Of a stretch of DNA of 64,000 nucleotides, positions 48,314 through 63,690 are shown piece by piece. The number at the start of each line of letters is the position of its first letter. The first letter of the stretch is position 1. Origin of the DNA: Microvelia longipes (taxonomy: Eukaryota; Arthropoda; Insecta; Hemiptera; Veliidae). The notes under the pieces were generated by a model. It made no database searches and was not told the DNA's origin. It saw nothing but the letters and a program-made list of their open reading frames with translations. The DNA lies in assembly GCA_018340805.1 (NCBI GenBank), contig JACMZG010001911.1, positions 35,307,248 to 35,371,247 on the forward strand, given 5' to 3'. Position numbers and translations under genes: made by a program.

Positions 48314-49439
48314 AAAATATATATTCCATTCGTATTACTACAAAATGTTCTATATTAACTTTTTACGAAAAGAAAAAAACTGATGCCAAAATTTCAACTC
48401 AAACTTAATAAAGACTGGAAATAAAATTAAATGGTAAATAAAGTGATTCGTAAGTGTGTTATGGATTGAATACAAAGTAATTAACTATTTTAGAGAAAAA
48501 ATAAAAATTTAACTAATACTGATATTAAGGTAAAACTCAGCACATTTGTTTTTCTTGATAGGACTCAATAAGTGACAACTTGATCCGGGCATTTTTCTGT
48601 GTTTATAAAGTTTATAAGCTGAATCATTGGTGGCAATTATTGACGTCATAAAAGTCAACTTGTTAAAAACCCCTTAAAAGCGTCTTAAATAACAAAACAT
48701 TATGTTGTTATTAAGAAGATAGGTTTTATTTAAGATACAAATAAAACATTTTTATTTGATTATTTTATAATTATTAGTCTAAATTTTTATTTCTCGGCAT
48801 GTTCCCACACCTACACCATATCAATTAACAATTTAGAGTACAGCATGTCATTGTCAACAGAACACGTTGTGGAAGCATTAGTTCCTCTGACAACTCAATA
48901 CCATTCACCTAATACTCAAACTGTTAATTATCCTATACACCTCTATTTGAAATGACCCCCTTTATATTGACAGTTATTCACGCTGTCTATCAATAATAAA
49001 TGTTAATTAGCACATTTAGTGAACAAGACTGATACACAACGTCAGTCAAATTTTGATGACACCGCTATCAACAAATATAATAATTGTTTTAAATTGATAT
49101 AAATCATTTAAATTTAAATATCATCAAAGTAAGTTTAAATGTAATGATATATAATTTAAGTTTGTTTAATGATTAAATATTATTTATTTAAGCTTAAAAT
49201 TAATAACATCGAAAAAACATCGTTTGAAATACTGAAAGCTGGGGGACTTTTTTTAAACTTTTGACCCTGAATCTCTATTCTATATTTTCACAATTTTTAC
49301 TGTAATTACTTATATACGTACAGTCGTGTCATAATAACTTAACGTGATTATAAAGAATAATTGATGGGATAAGAATTCTCACTTTTTATCATTTATACTT
49401 GGGGAACTAGGAGTTAATGCATTAGTACTACAATTCCGA
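48314..49439. other. AT-rich non-coding stretch with SINE scraps
   Basis: TGACGTCA at 48641-48648 and CAACTTGTTAAAAACCCC with TTAAAAGCGTCTTAAA at 48655-48700 look like decayed 5S-SINE head and core pieces. Nothing else was recognised. Confidence 0.4.
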
Positions 49440-50587
49440 TACCAAGATTTTGTCTTAATCATTTGTTACAGGTGTTTTAAGCCCTCTTGTGAGTGTTATA
49501 GGTGTATTTGTGAGTGTGTGTTATCATCGTAGCCCCCAGTGTGTTAATGCTAGTGTGTTAGAAATTGAAAAGGTACAAATATAGACTTAAGTCCCACAAA
49601 TTATTTAGAAAAATGAAATATATTTCTGTTTTTACACAATCTTCAGAGATATAACAAAATCAAAACAAAAACTTCATAATATTAAATTAATATTATTAAT
49701 ATTAAACTACAAAAGATAAATATTAAAACTAACATGTCAAAGAATCACAAAAATTGCACATTAAACAGTTTTATATAGTTTTCACTTTAATAAATTGTTT
49801 TATGTTCAATTTTTGTGATTCTTTGACTTAATGTGATTTTTAATATTTATCTTTTAAATATTATGCAGTTTTGTTTTATTTTGTTATACGTCTAAAGATG
49901 GTGTAAAAACCGAAATATGTTACATTTTTCAAAATAATTTCTGGAACTTAATTCTATATTTTTACCTTTTCATTATGGAATTCTACACAAAGAATTATGG
50001 AACATTAGAAAACTTATTGAGTTAGAAATTATAACAAAAATTAATTTCAGGTCAAGTTGTGCTAACCGAAAATAATTTGTATGACGTCATTAACCGACAT
50101 TAGAGACTCAGCAAACATTAATAAAATCATTAAAGACAGAAAAATCTTTTAATCGATTTGATAATTGGCAGACATGACGTTGTATATCAGACTAAAAAAA
50201 TGTGTTAAGGTTTATTTGATTATCAGTATTAGTTTTTATTAAATTACATGAATACGTTTTTTAAAAAATTGTTGCTAATCGAAGAATTATGGAATTGAGT
50301 AAAAATTTGGCATGTATATGTTGGCATAAGTATGTTTTAATACAGCGAGTTAACTACGGTTTTAGTAGGATTACTCATGTTAAGCAGCATCGAGTGAGGT
50401 CAGGATGGGTAACTTCTGGTAATAAAACGGATGTTCATACCATCTGACGTCGAGAGAAGCGAGTCCGAAGACGTACTGCAATATAATATGGTGATTTCAT
50501 ATCCCGAGAACGATCGTATCATGAGAAGCTGAGCGTAGCAAGTCCAATAAATTGAGAATAAGTTCCAAGGTACCCTGTACCTGATTT
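49440..50587 (+). repeat. 5S-SINE copy h, interrupted by F2
   Basis: A truncated head (AGGTGTTTTAAGCCCTCTTG) and TATCATCGTAGCCCCCAGTG run to 49566. The F2 insertion intervenes, then the core resumes with AGGTCAAGTTGTGCTAACCG, TGACGTCA (50082-50089) and AGACTCAGC. The 5S-like module TTAAGCAGCATCGAGTGAGGTC-AGGATGGGTAAC is at 50380-50413, with a small deletion between the boxes. The tail GGTACCCTGTACC ends near 50582. Confidence 0.75.
49567..50020. mobile_element. Foldback element F2 (454 bp) with 10-bp target duplication
   Basis: Perfect direct repeats GTTAGAAATT flank it at 49557-49566 and 50021-50030. Arms of about 200 bp are inverted: GAAAAGGTACAAATATAG mirrors CTATATTTTTACCTTTTC, and GTCAAAGAATCACAAAAATT mirrors AATTTTTGTGATTCTTTGAC. 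The right end extends about 40 bp beyond the left arm. Both arms hold CTGAAGAT/CTAAAGAT-stem-loop-GAAA (49624-49646 on minus; 49892-49915 on plus). No open frame. It sits inside 5S-SINE copy h. Confidence 0.8.
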
Positions 50588-54960
<4,373 letters not shown>

Positions 54961-57900
54961 TTTCAAAACGTTGTGAATTTTAGAATGCCGGTCGCATAAC
55001 AGAGGGACTATGTTTAAAAATTCTGTTTAGAATGGCCGATTTATGGGTGATATCTGCATGTTAAAAAATAACGGACAAAATTGAGTTGTGGCATACTGAG
55101 AATCAAACTGGAGGATCAAGCTTTTTTAAAAGGGGAATGTTGAATTTCTGAAAAGTCAGTTTTAAATAAAAACGGGACCCATTTAAATCGCTAAATTAAA
55201 AATAGGTCGAAAGATGTTACTAAGCTTTTTCAAACAAATTAATTTTTATTATGCACCCGACATTAAACAAACAAAACAAAAAAGTAATAAGGAACCAATC
55301 CACAAGACTCAGTAAATGCTTAGGATACGATACTTTACAAGTTCATTTACAAAATAAGCTACAAGAGTATTAGAAACCCTTCTTTACCCTTTGGTCAAAG
55401 AATGAATGGATGCGTGACTTGTAAATGACACTTATGAGGTAAGTAATGTTTTGACAGGTTATTAAGTTGTTTGACATGAGGGCGCCGGGTTAATCTCTAA
55501 GTAAGTTAGGGGACATCAACCCAAGGACAATCAGGGTCAACTATTGTAAACTATGTTAGTGACGAATGTATTTAGGTACCAACTTTGATTGACAGTTTGA
55601 ACATAGGGTCTTATTACAGTAAATCTTATACGTAAAAAAATAAAACATGTTTTCTGACCGCAACTCTAATAGTACTAATATTTTTTTAAAAAAAGGATTT
55701 GGATAAAAAATTGAAAATAAGTTTTAAATTATAATTTAATAGACAGTAACACAGAAAAAATGTATTTAGGAGATGACAGCATAGAGGTAAGCATTATGAG
55801 ACTGATAATTCCTTACTTTTTTATTTTACTTTTACTTTAATGCTATAAAAATAAAAAAAATGCTCCTTTACTGATGACTCTACGAGTAAAGACTATCAGG
55901 AATACTAAGTAAAATAAGAGCGTTTCAGAAATAATTTCTTAAGCATTAATATTTTAGTACTAAACAAAAAAAATTATTGCCAAAAGAGCGCAGTCAGGAC
56001 TATGAATCCCGGACCTGAGGGGGCGTAAATGGAAAATTAACTTTTTTTTAATCAATTATAGCAATGACAAATCATGTAATCTCTTTCCAACTTAGGACAT
56101 AAAATTCCATTATTTAATGAAAAAAAAAGAAAATGCTTAAAAGGTTTTTAAGAAATATTATTGACGGATAGTATATTATAAATAGGCAAAACGGTCAATT
56201 TGAAAACAAAGGATAAATAAATATTATAAAAGGTAATAAATGCTGTCGCATATAAATGATTTATTGATTTGTTTATCATTATTAAGAGAAGTTTTTGTTA
56301 CTTACAGGTGGGTACGTAACCTTTAGTTATCCAAGCAACTCATATAAATCATAAAAATATTTTTATGCCGGAGAAAAAAAATATTGTAAAGGCCGTGAAG
56401 GAAAAAAGACTTTAATTGGAAATATGTTTTAAACAAAATATGTTTAGTTGGTAACAGACCAAGCCATGTCCATCATAGAATTGTTTCTCAGTCTATTGTT
56501 AAGATATTTCTTTTAATATCTTTGTGATGTTTTTATATTTTTGCCCTCGGGATAGATGAATAAGATCACTCTTTGAAAAAAATACAAAAAAATAAGAAAG
56601 TAGATTTATAAAACTTTACAATAAATACGCCCACAATTTAAAAAAAAAATCATATTTTTATATATTTAAATTTTGTTTAATTTATAAATTATCCTTAATC
56701 CACGCCTACAAATAATAAAGCGCTTAAATTTACACACATCACAAATAATGTCTAATAAATTTCAATAAAAAAAACTTGAAAGTTGAAGTATGTTGATGCG
56801 AGATATATATCAAAGTTGACGTTTATCACTTTAAAGATATATATTTAGTAAAAGCTTTGTCTTATGCAAGGACATGAAGACTGACACATCTCACAAAGAA
56901 TTTGGAGAAAAAATTATTTCTACTCATGCCTATAAATTATAAACCTTTCACATCATAAGGTATCTTATGAATTTCGTGATTTAGTTAATAATTTAGTTCT
57001 TTTTTTATATATAAGATTTTATTCAAAATAATTATTTTTTGTAAAAATACAAATAAATTTAATTTTTTTTAGTTAAAAAGGTCATAAAATGATAAAATTT
57101 AGTAGATTTTTTTTTATTTCAAAGAAAACCAGCTTATTAAAAAAATGACAAAAAACCTTTTAAAAAATCAAACAATCAAGGACTTTTAATTTAATTTTTT
57201 ATTAAGTATTAAAAACCTGAGTGATTTAGTTCTGACATTTTATTCAAAAATTATAATATATAAATCGGTTTTATTTTTGCGTTTCTCAATTTTCAACTTG
57301 GTCATAAGAAGTGTAAATCAAACTCTTGTCAAACTTATTAGTCATGATCGTGCACAGACACGTTAGCCTTGGTAACCAAATAGAAAACTGACAGATTTAT
57401 TTATCTGTAATTCTTTTAATTTATTTAAAATATATTATTTAATTATACAAAAAATTAAAAAAAATGATTGATTGTATTGTTTGTAATCGTGAGAATATGT
57501 AAATATTAAGAAATAGATCTAACTCATTAGATTGTTGTTTTTTAATTTTTTTAAACTGAAGTATTTATTTATTACAAAAGAAAATCATATTTAATGTATA
57601 TTAATGGTAATAATTTGATTTCCGGTTTGCGGTGTCAGCAAATTATTTTAATAAATCGGTAAAATTAAAAATATTTATAGTCAGAATAAAGGTCTTTTAA
57701 AGATTTTGGAAGCTTTTCAATTTTAATAAACTGCAGTGTTTATTTATTACATTGCAAAATCATATTTAATTGATATTAATTGTAAGTAGAAGTTAGCAAA
57801 TTATTTTAATAAATTTTAACAAAATTAAGAATATTTATTGTCTGAATAAATTTTTATGATCCTGGAAGCTCTGAGTCGAATAAAAGCGGTACAGAGTCAA

Positions 57901-60006
57901 AAAGATACTGATCCGAAAAAGGAGAATAATCGGATATTCTAATATAGAGGGGGAAAAATCCAAGTATAGGTTAATATTTTTGGTATTTTGAGCTAGTACT
58001 ATTACTTGTTAATTATCATTATTACTTGTAAAATATGAGGTTAAAGGCCCTTTGTTTTAGCTCTTTTGGGCAACAAAAGATTGCAGTCCTTGCACGGAGG
58101 TTCGCAGTCCTCCGCCCCCCTAGAATTAATATATTTTTAACAAGTAAATAAACCAAAGTTTTTTTTTCAAATGCATGCAATGAAAATGTTTCACATTTTG
58201 AATCAATGCTTCGCTTAAATGCTTTTAATCATATATATTGATAACATTTTACCTTCTCAATAAAGTTTCGCTAAAATGCTACCAATGATTAATAATTAAT
58301 ATTTCAATTTTTTTAGTCAAAGTTTTGTTTAAAGCTGCAGGGACAGAATTGACCACTACCCCCCCCACTGTTTCGTGACGAAATCTAATCACAGAACCCT
58401 TAGAATGAAGATGGAGTAGGACAAGGAGTCTGGGTTTAAAACTATTACACATAAGGAAAGTTTACTCATCTTAAGGAAATGGATGCAGTTCCACGAGAAT
58501 ATGTAAGTTCGAGGTTTGTTCTGATAAGCTCGCCGTTTACTTAAAGTATTTATGCAAAGTATGACAGTTTAAACATTAATAAAGGGGTCAAAAATCTTCA
58601 AAAATATTGACTCCATGCTTTTTTGAAATTAGACACTTTAATTTTGTCTCTTATTTTTTTATATTTTTTTATACTTCTCTTATTTACCATATATTCTCGT
58701 ATTCCTATTTTATATTTTTATATTTCCTATTTTATTATATTTCTCCTTGAACGTTTACAACTTCCCTCAAGAATGTGAAAGACGCGAGCAAACTAGACAA
58801 TGAATCCGATGTTATACTTCTTTGATTAATACTAAAGGCATATCCAAAAAAAACAAAATAATAATAACAAAACACACCAACAGATGTTGCATAACATATT
58901 ATGAAAAAGTAAACTAAATTAGATAAGAATGCATAAAAACAACATAAAAACATAAATAAAATATATGTAGTGTAATTTCTTAATATTACGACCATTTATT
59001 TTTATATCGACCATAAATGAGCTTTATATCCATTGGAATGGCCGTAAAATACACCATAAAATAATTTAAATATCACAATTTTTATTCATTTATTAAATCA
59101 AATTCATAAATTTATTATATTTATTAAAATTAATCTTATATTTTTTTTTTTAAATCTTTGATATAATCCGTCACTTAAATTTTAATTTTTTAAGTAAAAA
59201 AAAAGTCAAATAAAAATGTCATATCAATACAAAATTATGGAAATAAAGTTGGAAATTATGATAGGGAATAATATAGTATATAGGAATAGGTTAATTGACC
59301 TCAAACAGTAAACCAGTCAAAGGTATTGTGTGTGAACCTTCATATGTTTAAATGCTTCTGGGTACAAATACTGGATAGTACGTGGATGCAGGTTCTTATA
59401 TGGATCACAATCTCTCAATAAGGTCTAGTCAATTTAATAAGCATCCTATCCTCACTGAAAAAATAAAGAAGTCTTTAAAACTATAACGAAAAACTTTAAC
59501 TTTACTTTATTTACAGAATTAAACGACTTCTCTCATTAGTTATATTGGCGTTTACATCTAATATATTTAATTACATTTTGTACCTGATACAATAATACTT
59601 ATATCTGGTTAAATTATATTCTAATTTACTAAATACATATTGTTCATCTGTTTTTAATATCGTGATTCTTAATTAACAGCAAAAGGAATTTAAGAGGTTG
59701 AGTGTATCTTAATGTTCTATAAACTCATGAAAACAAATAGTGGAAATTGAGCATAGTAAAAGCCTTAACAAAAACATCTTCGTTTAGAATTTCAAAGCGG
59801 ACTAAATAACAGATAAGGCAATCTTTTACAATTGCAAATAGTATATTTCTGGAATACTTTTAATAAATTTCATAAATCATTAAAAAATTACAATTAAGAG
59901 CAAGAATAACTATATTAATTTCTAAAAATGACCAGCAAAAGAGTCTAAACAAAGAATTGCTTAACCATATCGAATAAAATATCAAGTATTAATTAATACT
60001 AAAAAA
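54961..60006. other. Long AT-rich non-coding stretch
   Basis: No gene or delimited repeat was seen. Near 58065-58120 the hairpin TCTTTTG-GGCAA-CAAAAGA is followed by CGGAGG-TTCGCAG-TCCTCCG, two adjacent stems in GC-richer sequence. A C-run is at about 58362. Phe/Tyr-rich frame 58735-58995 (minus) is low complexity. Confidence 0.45.
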
Positions 60007-60044
60007 CAATAAAAAAGGAGGATTGCAATCCTCCTTCTTTTATT
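60007..60044. repeat. Palindrome with 11-bp perfect half-sites
   Basis: AAGGAGGATTG|CAATCCTCCTT is a spacer-free palindrome. It extends outward, with one indel, to CAATAAAA on both sides. It is the only strong structure in several kilobases of plain AT-rich DNA. Confidence 0.75.
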
Positions 60045-61494
60045 GACATGAGTCCTAATATTATTTTTAATTTTTTTGCTTAATTTTTTAATCTAAAATT
60101 GAAAAGTCAGATTAAGTTTTTCATTTTTAAAGAAATAATATATAAATTTTTAACATTTATGCTTATATTATAATTGGTTTTATAAATTAAATACTTTCTT
60201 TTAATTAATTGTAATAATGTAAAAAAATATATATTATTTCGTTTTAAAAACGTATCTAGATATTTAATATTTCTATTTCAAAAAATTTACATGTAATACT
60301 TGGTCGTAATCTTCCTTATTATCTCTCTGTTGCTGCTCTATTTTACTGAAATTAAAATAAAAGTTTGTAATAAATAGTAGTAACAAGACTAGTTGTATGT
60401 ACTTTTTAAATAAAATAAAATAAACCACAGAAGCATATCACCTTTAATCGTAAGTTTCTCTGAATTTTTTAAAAAAGTGAATTCAAGTAAATTTATAACG
60501 CTGCCACTGGGAGCAGCACTATTCCAGACGGACAGATGCTCCAACTTGTTATGCTCCTTTTTTTGTCACGGATTTATTCTTTTACAAAAATTATCTTTTT
60601 TGTTAATACTTTTAACTTATAAATCCTACATCTTAGTTTCCATTTTTTTATTCATTTTCATAAGCTGTAAAATTGTAGTTTATAGCTAAAGACATTCATT
60701 CCTGCTATCATAAACTATACTGATTCCTTTTTCTATAGGCAAAAAGTTCAAAATGACTTTCCGAGGAGAAAAAAAGATATTAAAAAACATATTCATAAAT
60801 TAGTCAATGAACAATTTTTAACGCCATCAAAAATGTATAAAAAAATTAAAATGATAGTTTTTTAAATAAAAATATTTAAATGAAAAAAGGAAGGTGCTAT
60901 CATGCAAGATGCCAACATGCTATGTAAAACATAAAATGAAAATTTAAATAACATTTAAAACTACATAGATTTTATTCACATCAATACGTAATTCTACAGA
61001 ACATATTAACAATGTCACTCTATCTATCAATTAAGTAAAGACAAAAGAAAGACCTTTCCTTAATTTCATCAAAGACTCCGCAGCTAATTTTACTATTCTC
61101 GACAGGTTTAATTAAGTTTAATATTAGACTAAGAATATTTGAACAACATAGAGTTGGATGACAACCTAGCAATCGATGTTTAAGTCAATAATGTATTTAT
61201 ACAATCTTATGAGGAATAGGATGAACTATAAAAGCAAATAATTTGGCGCTCACTACTTGTCTTCATAATTGTTTTAGCTTCTGCAGGTCTAAAAAATTGT
61301 TGGACTCCGTGAATATGGCGTGAAAAAAAATATGTACTTTCTAAAACTTATATACTTACTCATAAAATGTGATCAATTTATTCTTTTACTTTTAAAGAAA
61401 TAAGTAAAAGTTAAAAAAAAGAATGGCTTAGCGCCAACGAAACATAGAGACGATAAAGAGTCGTAGCAACCTGCTAACAATTAAATTACGTACG
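60045..61494. other. AT-rich non-coding stretch
   Basis: No supported feature. The 70-codon frame at 60477-60689 is Phe/Leu/Ile-rich and could mimic a membrane segment, but it has no family resemblance. Confidence 0.5.
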
Positions 61495-61527
61495 TATTAT
61501 AATAATACGTACGTAATATAAAAAATC
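61495..61527. repeat. Perfect 15-bp inverted repeat, 3-nt loop
   Basis: ATTACGTACGTATTA-TAA-TAATACGTACGTAAT. It directly adjoins a 5S-SINE tail fragment at 61528, so it may mark the insertion junction. Confidence 0.8.
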
Positions 61528-61573
61528 GGGTACAGGGTACCTCAGTCCATGCTACTTCGGACAGAAACAGAAT
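61528..61573 (-). repeat. 5S-SINE tail fragment
   Basis: AAAATCGGGTACAGGGTACC and GCTACTTCGGAC are the complements of the family tail (GGTACCCxGTACCCGATTTTT) and the last GTCCGAAG block. The rest of the element is missing. Confidence 0.6.
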
Positions 61574-62069
61574 ATAATGTTTATCTAAAGCGAAATATTA
61601 CTTGAGCATAATAAAGTACCTAAATGTCAAGAGGTGTATAAGTTCAGGCTACTTAAAGCTTTGGAAAGTAGAGCAGAGCAATTCAACAATCAAGTAATAT
61701 GGGAAATTATGTGTTATGTGTTCACGAGCGTTAACCTAAATATGGTAGCTTAGTTGTTATCATTTTAAATTCACTATAAGAATATTAGCTATGTTTTATT
61801 TTTCTAATAATTTGAATTAAGTGGACATAATAAAATAAAATAAACAATCTATTGGATATATCGCACCAAGTATATATTATAATCCGGGCGGCACAACAAG
61901 ACTTTAGGTCTGATTATTAAGCCAAGTTTTAACGCTCTATAACAAGGACACAGTGAGATTTATGCGTGACACAAACAGAGAGCATAATAAAAGCTACTCA
62001 GAAGGTCATAAAAGTGCCTAAAACGAATGATTTTGAAAAAATGTCAATTTATCTTATTTTATATAAAAA
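61574..62069. other. Non-coding stretch, decayed SINE scraps
   Basis: At 61950-62030, CACAGTGAGATTTATGCGTG, AAAAGCTACTCAGAAGG and AAAGTGCCTAAAACGAATGA resemble the 5S-SINE head region on the minus strand. They lie beyond the tail of the next copy and probably belong to a second, older copy. Nothing else. Confidence 0.4.
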
Positions 62070-62549
62070 ACATCGGGTACGGGATCAGAACTTTTCCTCA
62101 TCACATCGGATCCGCTACGCTCATCCTCTGTACTTCGGACTAGCTTAGCTCGTCGTCAGAAATACAGTTCGCCAAACTTATACTGCAACATTCAGAACAG
62201 TCACATGCGTGCCAAATCTCAATCAGTTCGCTTTTTTTCGTATTTTAGGATTCTTCGAAATTTTTCCTGAGTCATTATTGCGGGTTAATGACGTCATACT
62301 CTTTTTCCAAATAGCACAATTAAAGCGATAGACTGATGTTTGTACAAAAGTTCAACTCTCTAGCATAAATACTGTGGGCGCTACGATAACAGACACACAT
62401 TCACAGAGAGACAACTTTAAAAAACTACTCAGGAGGCCTTAATAACGCCTGAAATGGATAATTCCGGTTTTATCCCGGTTTCGGATTTTTCGCAAACACA
62501 ATACTTTTCCTACTATATACTTACGGTATAAATGAGGAAAAGTAAAAAA
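62070..62549 (-). repeat. 5S-SINE copy i, 5S module deleted
   Basis: The head hairpin (CTTTTCCTCATTTATACCGT) at 62549, CCGGGATAAAACCGG, CTTTGTTATCG-type sequence and TTTATGCTAGAGAGTTGAAC are all present. The core has an intact TGAGTCA (62268-62274) and TGACGTCA (62289-62296) pair. It then jumps to the distal GACGACGAGCTAAGC and GGATGAGCGTAGCGGATCC blocks and the tail at 62070, with no 5S-like sequence. Confidence 0.75.
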
Positions 62550-62607
62550 TAAATTTTATGAAATTTTATTTGCAGGTTCTGCAAACGAATCTTAAAACTC
62601 CTCTAAA

Positions 62608-62634
62608 AATAAGGCTAATTTAATTAGCCTTATT
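62608..62634. repeat. Perfect 12-bp hairpin, 3-nt loop
   Basis: AATAAGGCTAAT-TTA-ATTAGCCTTATT lies just outside the head of 5S-SINE copy i. Confidence 0.75.
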
Positions 62635-63234
62635 ATTATCAAACATAATATGTTTATGATTATAATATTCCAAAGGATTCAAATAGGGTTTTTTACTTCA
62701 TTTCTTTTTAACTTTTTGATTGACCATATTTTATGTTTTACTTCTTGTTTCTTATCTTATTATATTTATTGTGTGGTTATTGTATTTTATTTATTTGATC
62801 GTCCTCTTGTTTGTAGGTACTGAGGATGACCTTTATTTGGTTGAAAGCCGGTTTTACTATCATTATATGCTTAAAACTACATTTGTGGATAGACCTTTAT
62901 TTGAACATTATAATATGGAATCCACTGGCGCTAACGTCACTAATAATATTCCAAAATAGAATAGCGAACTTTAAAATTGAATACAATGATAATTTAAATA
63001 AAACACTTTATAATTAGATAATGTAATTTGCCAATAAAGTAGCATTTCATAGAGATGGAAATCGTTGATTGACGGGTCTTGCCGAGGCAATAATTAAAAT
63101 CAAAAGCAATAAAAACACATAACTGTCATCTTGCATATACTACTTTTTACAATGTAAAACATTGCATACTACTTTTATTATTGCATGCAACAATAAAAAC
63201 AGAACTTAAATCTTTAACATAAATACTATTTTTA
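62635..63234. other. Non-coding stretch with isolated CTGAGGAT-GAAA motif
   Basis: CTGAGGAT-GACC-loop-GGTT-GAAAG at 62820-62846 is the same motif as in F1-F3, with a pairing-preserving change. The surrounding arms are not obviously inverted, so this may be a solo arm. A T-rich tract and TTTGTAG precede it, acceptor-like, and the frame 62720-62959 runs through it. I prefer the repeat reading over an exon. Confidence 0.4.
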
Positions 63235-63328
63235 GCGAATTTCCTTTGAAAATTCGCCTAATGGATAGGCGTCATGAGGAATTCGAACTCGGACCACGAC
63301 ACAAATCCGTTTCAGAGGTCCTTATGAC
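63235..63328 (-). repeat. Structured tRNA-like or SINE remnant
   Basis: On the minus strand, GAGTTCGAATTCC (B-box-like) lies inside a 9-bp stem with one mismatch (GTCATAAGG ... CCTCATGAC). Two more stems (CGCCTA-loop-TAGGCG and GCGAATTT-loop-AAATTCGC) follow at once. The length between the outer stems is too short for a tRNA. A SINE fragment is more likely. Confidence 0.35.
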
Positions 63329-63349
63329 GAAAATACTTTTTTTTGAAAC

Positions 63350-63426
63350 TATATTATATATAATATTATATATATATATATAGTTATATAATATACATAT
63401 ATTATATATTATTATATAATTATATT

Positions 63427-63458
<32 letters not shown>

Positions 63459-63510
63459 ATATAATATATATATATATTAAATATATATATATTATATATA
63501 TATATATATG
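63350..63510. repeat. TA-rich microsatellite, compound
   Basis: About 160 bp of TA with frequent TAATA and TTATA breaks, leading into a family R core. Confidence 0.9.
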
Positions 63511-63690
63511 TATCTAGACACTTTCTTGTAAACACTCTATCTTTCGAACGGATTAATATTTTTTAACCAAACTTGGTACAAAAATCAACCTTCGGAGGAC
63601 ACGAACCCTATTGAAAACCAGGTTTTTGTGACGTCATTAACCCGGTTTGCTGAGTCAGCGAAATTTTCAAAAATCGGCAAAATTCAGGGT
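63511..63690 (+). repeat. Family R core with intact CRE-like and MARE-like sites
   Basis: TTTCGAACGG, AAACTTGGTACAAAAATCAA, then TGACGTCA (63629-63636) and TGCTGAGTCAGCG (63648-63660), followed by AAATTTTCAAAAATCGGC. The second site matches 12 of 13 positions of the Maf recognition element TGCTGAGTCAGCA. It is the clearest core in the window and links family R to 5S-SINE. Confidence 0.6.

Noticed and set aside
58065..58120. tRNA-like T-arm (GGAGG-TTCGCAG-TCCTCC) with upstream hairpin
   Set aside because: The stem register does not give a 5-bp T-stem with a 7-nt loop, and no acceptor stem is found.
62720..62959. 79-codon frame with a hydrophobic N-terminus, or an exon after the acceptor-like TTTGTAG
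   Set aside because: The T-rich hydrophobic part is compositional, and the following segment carries the CTGAGGAT-GAAA motif of the foldback families.
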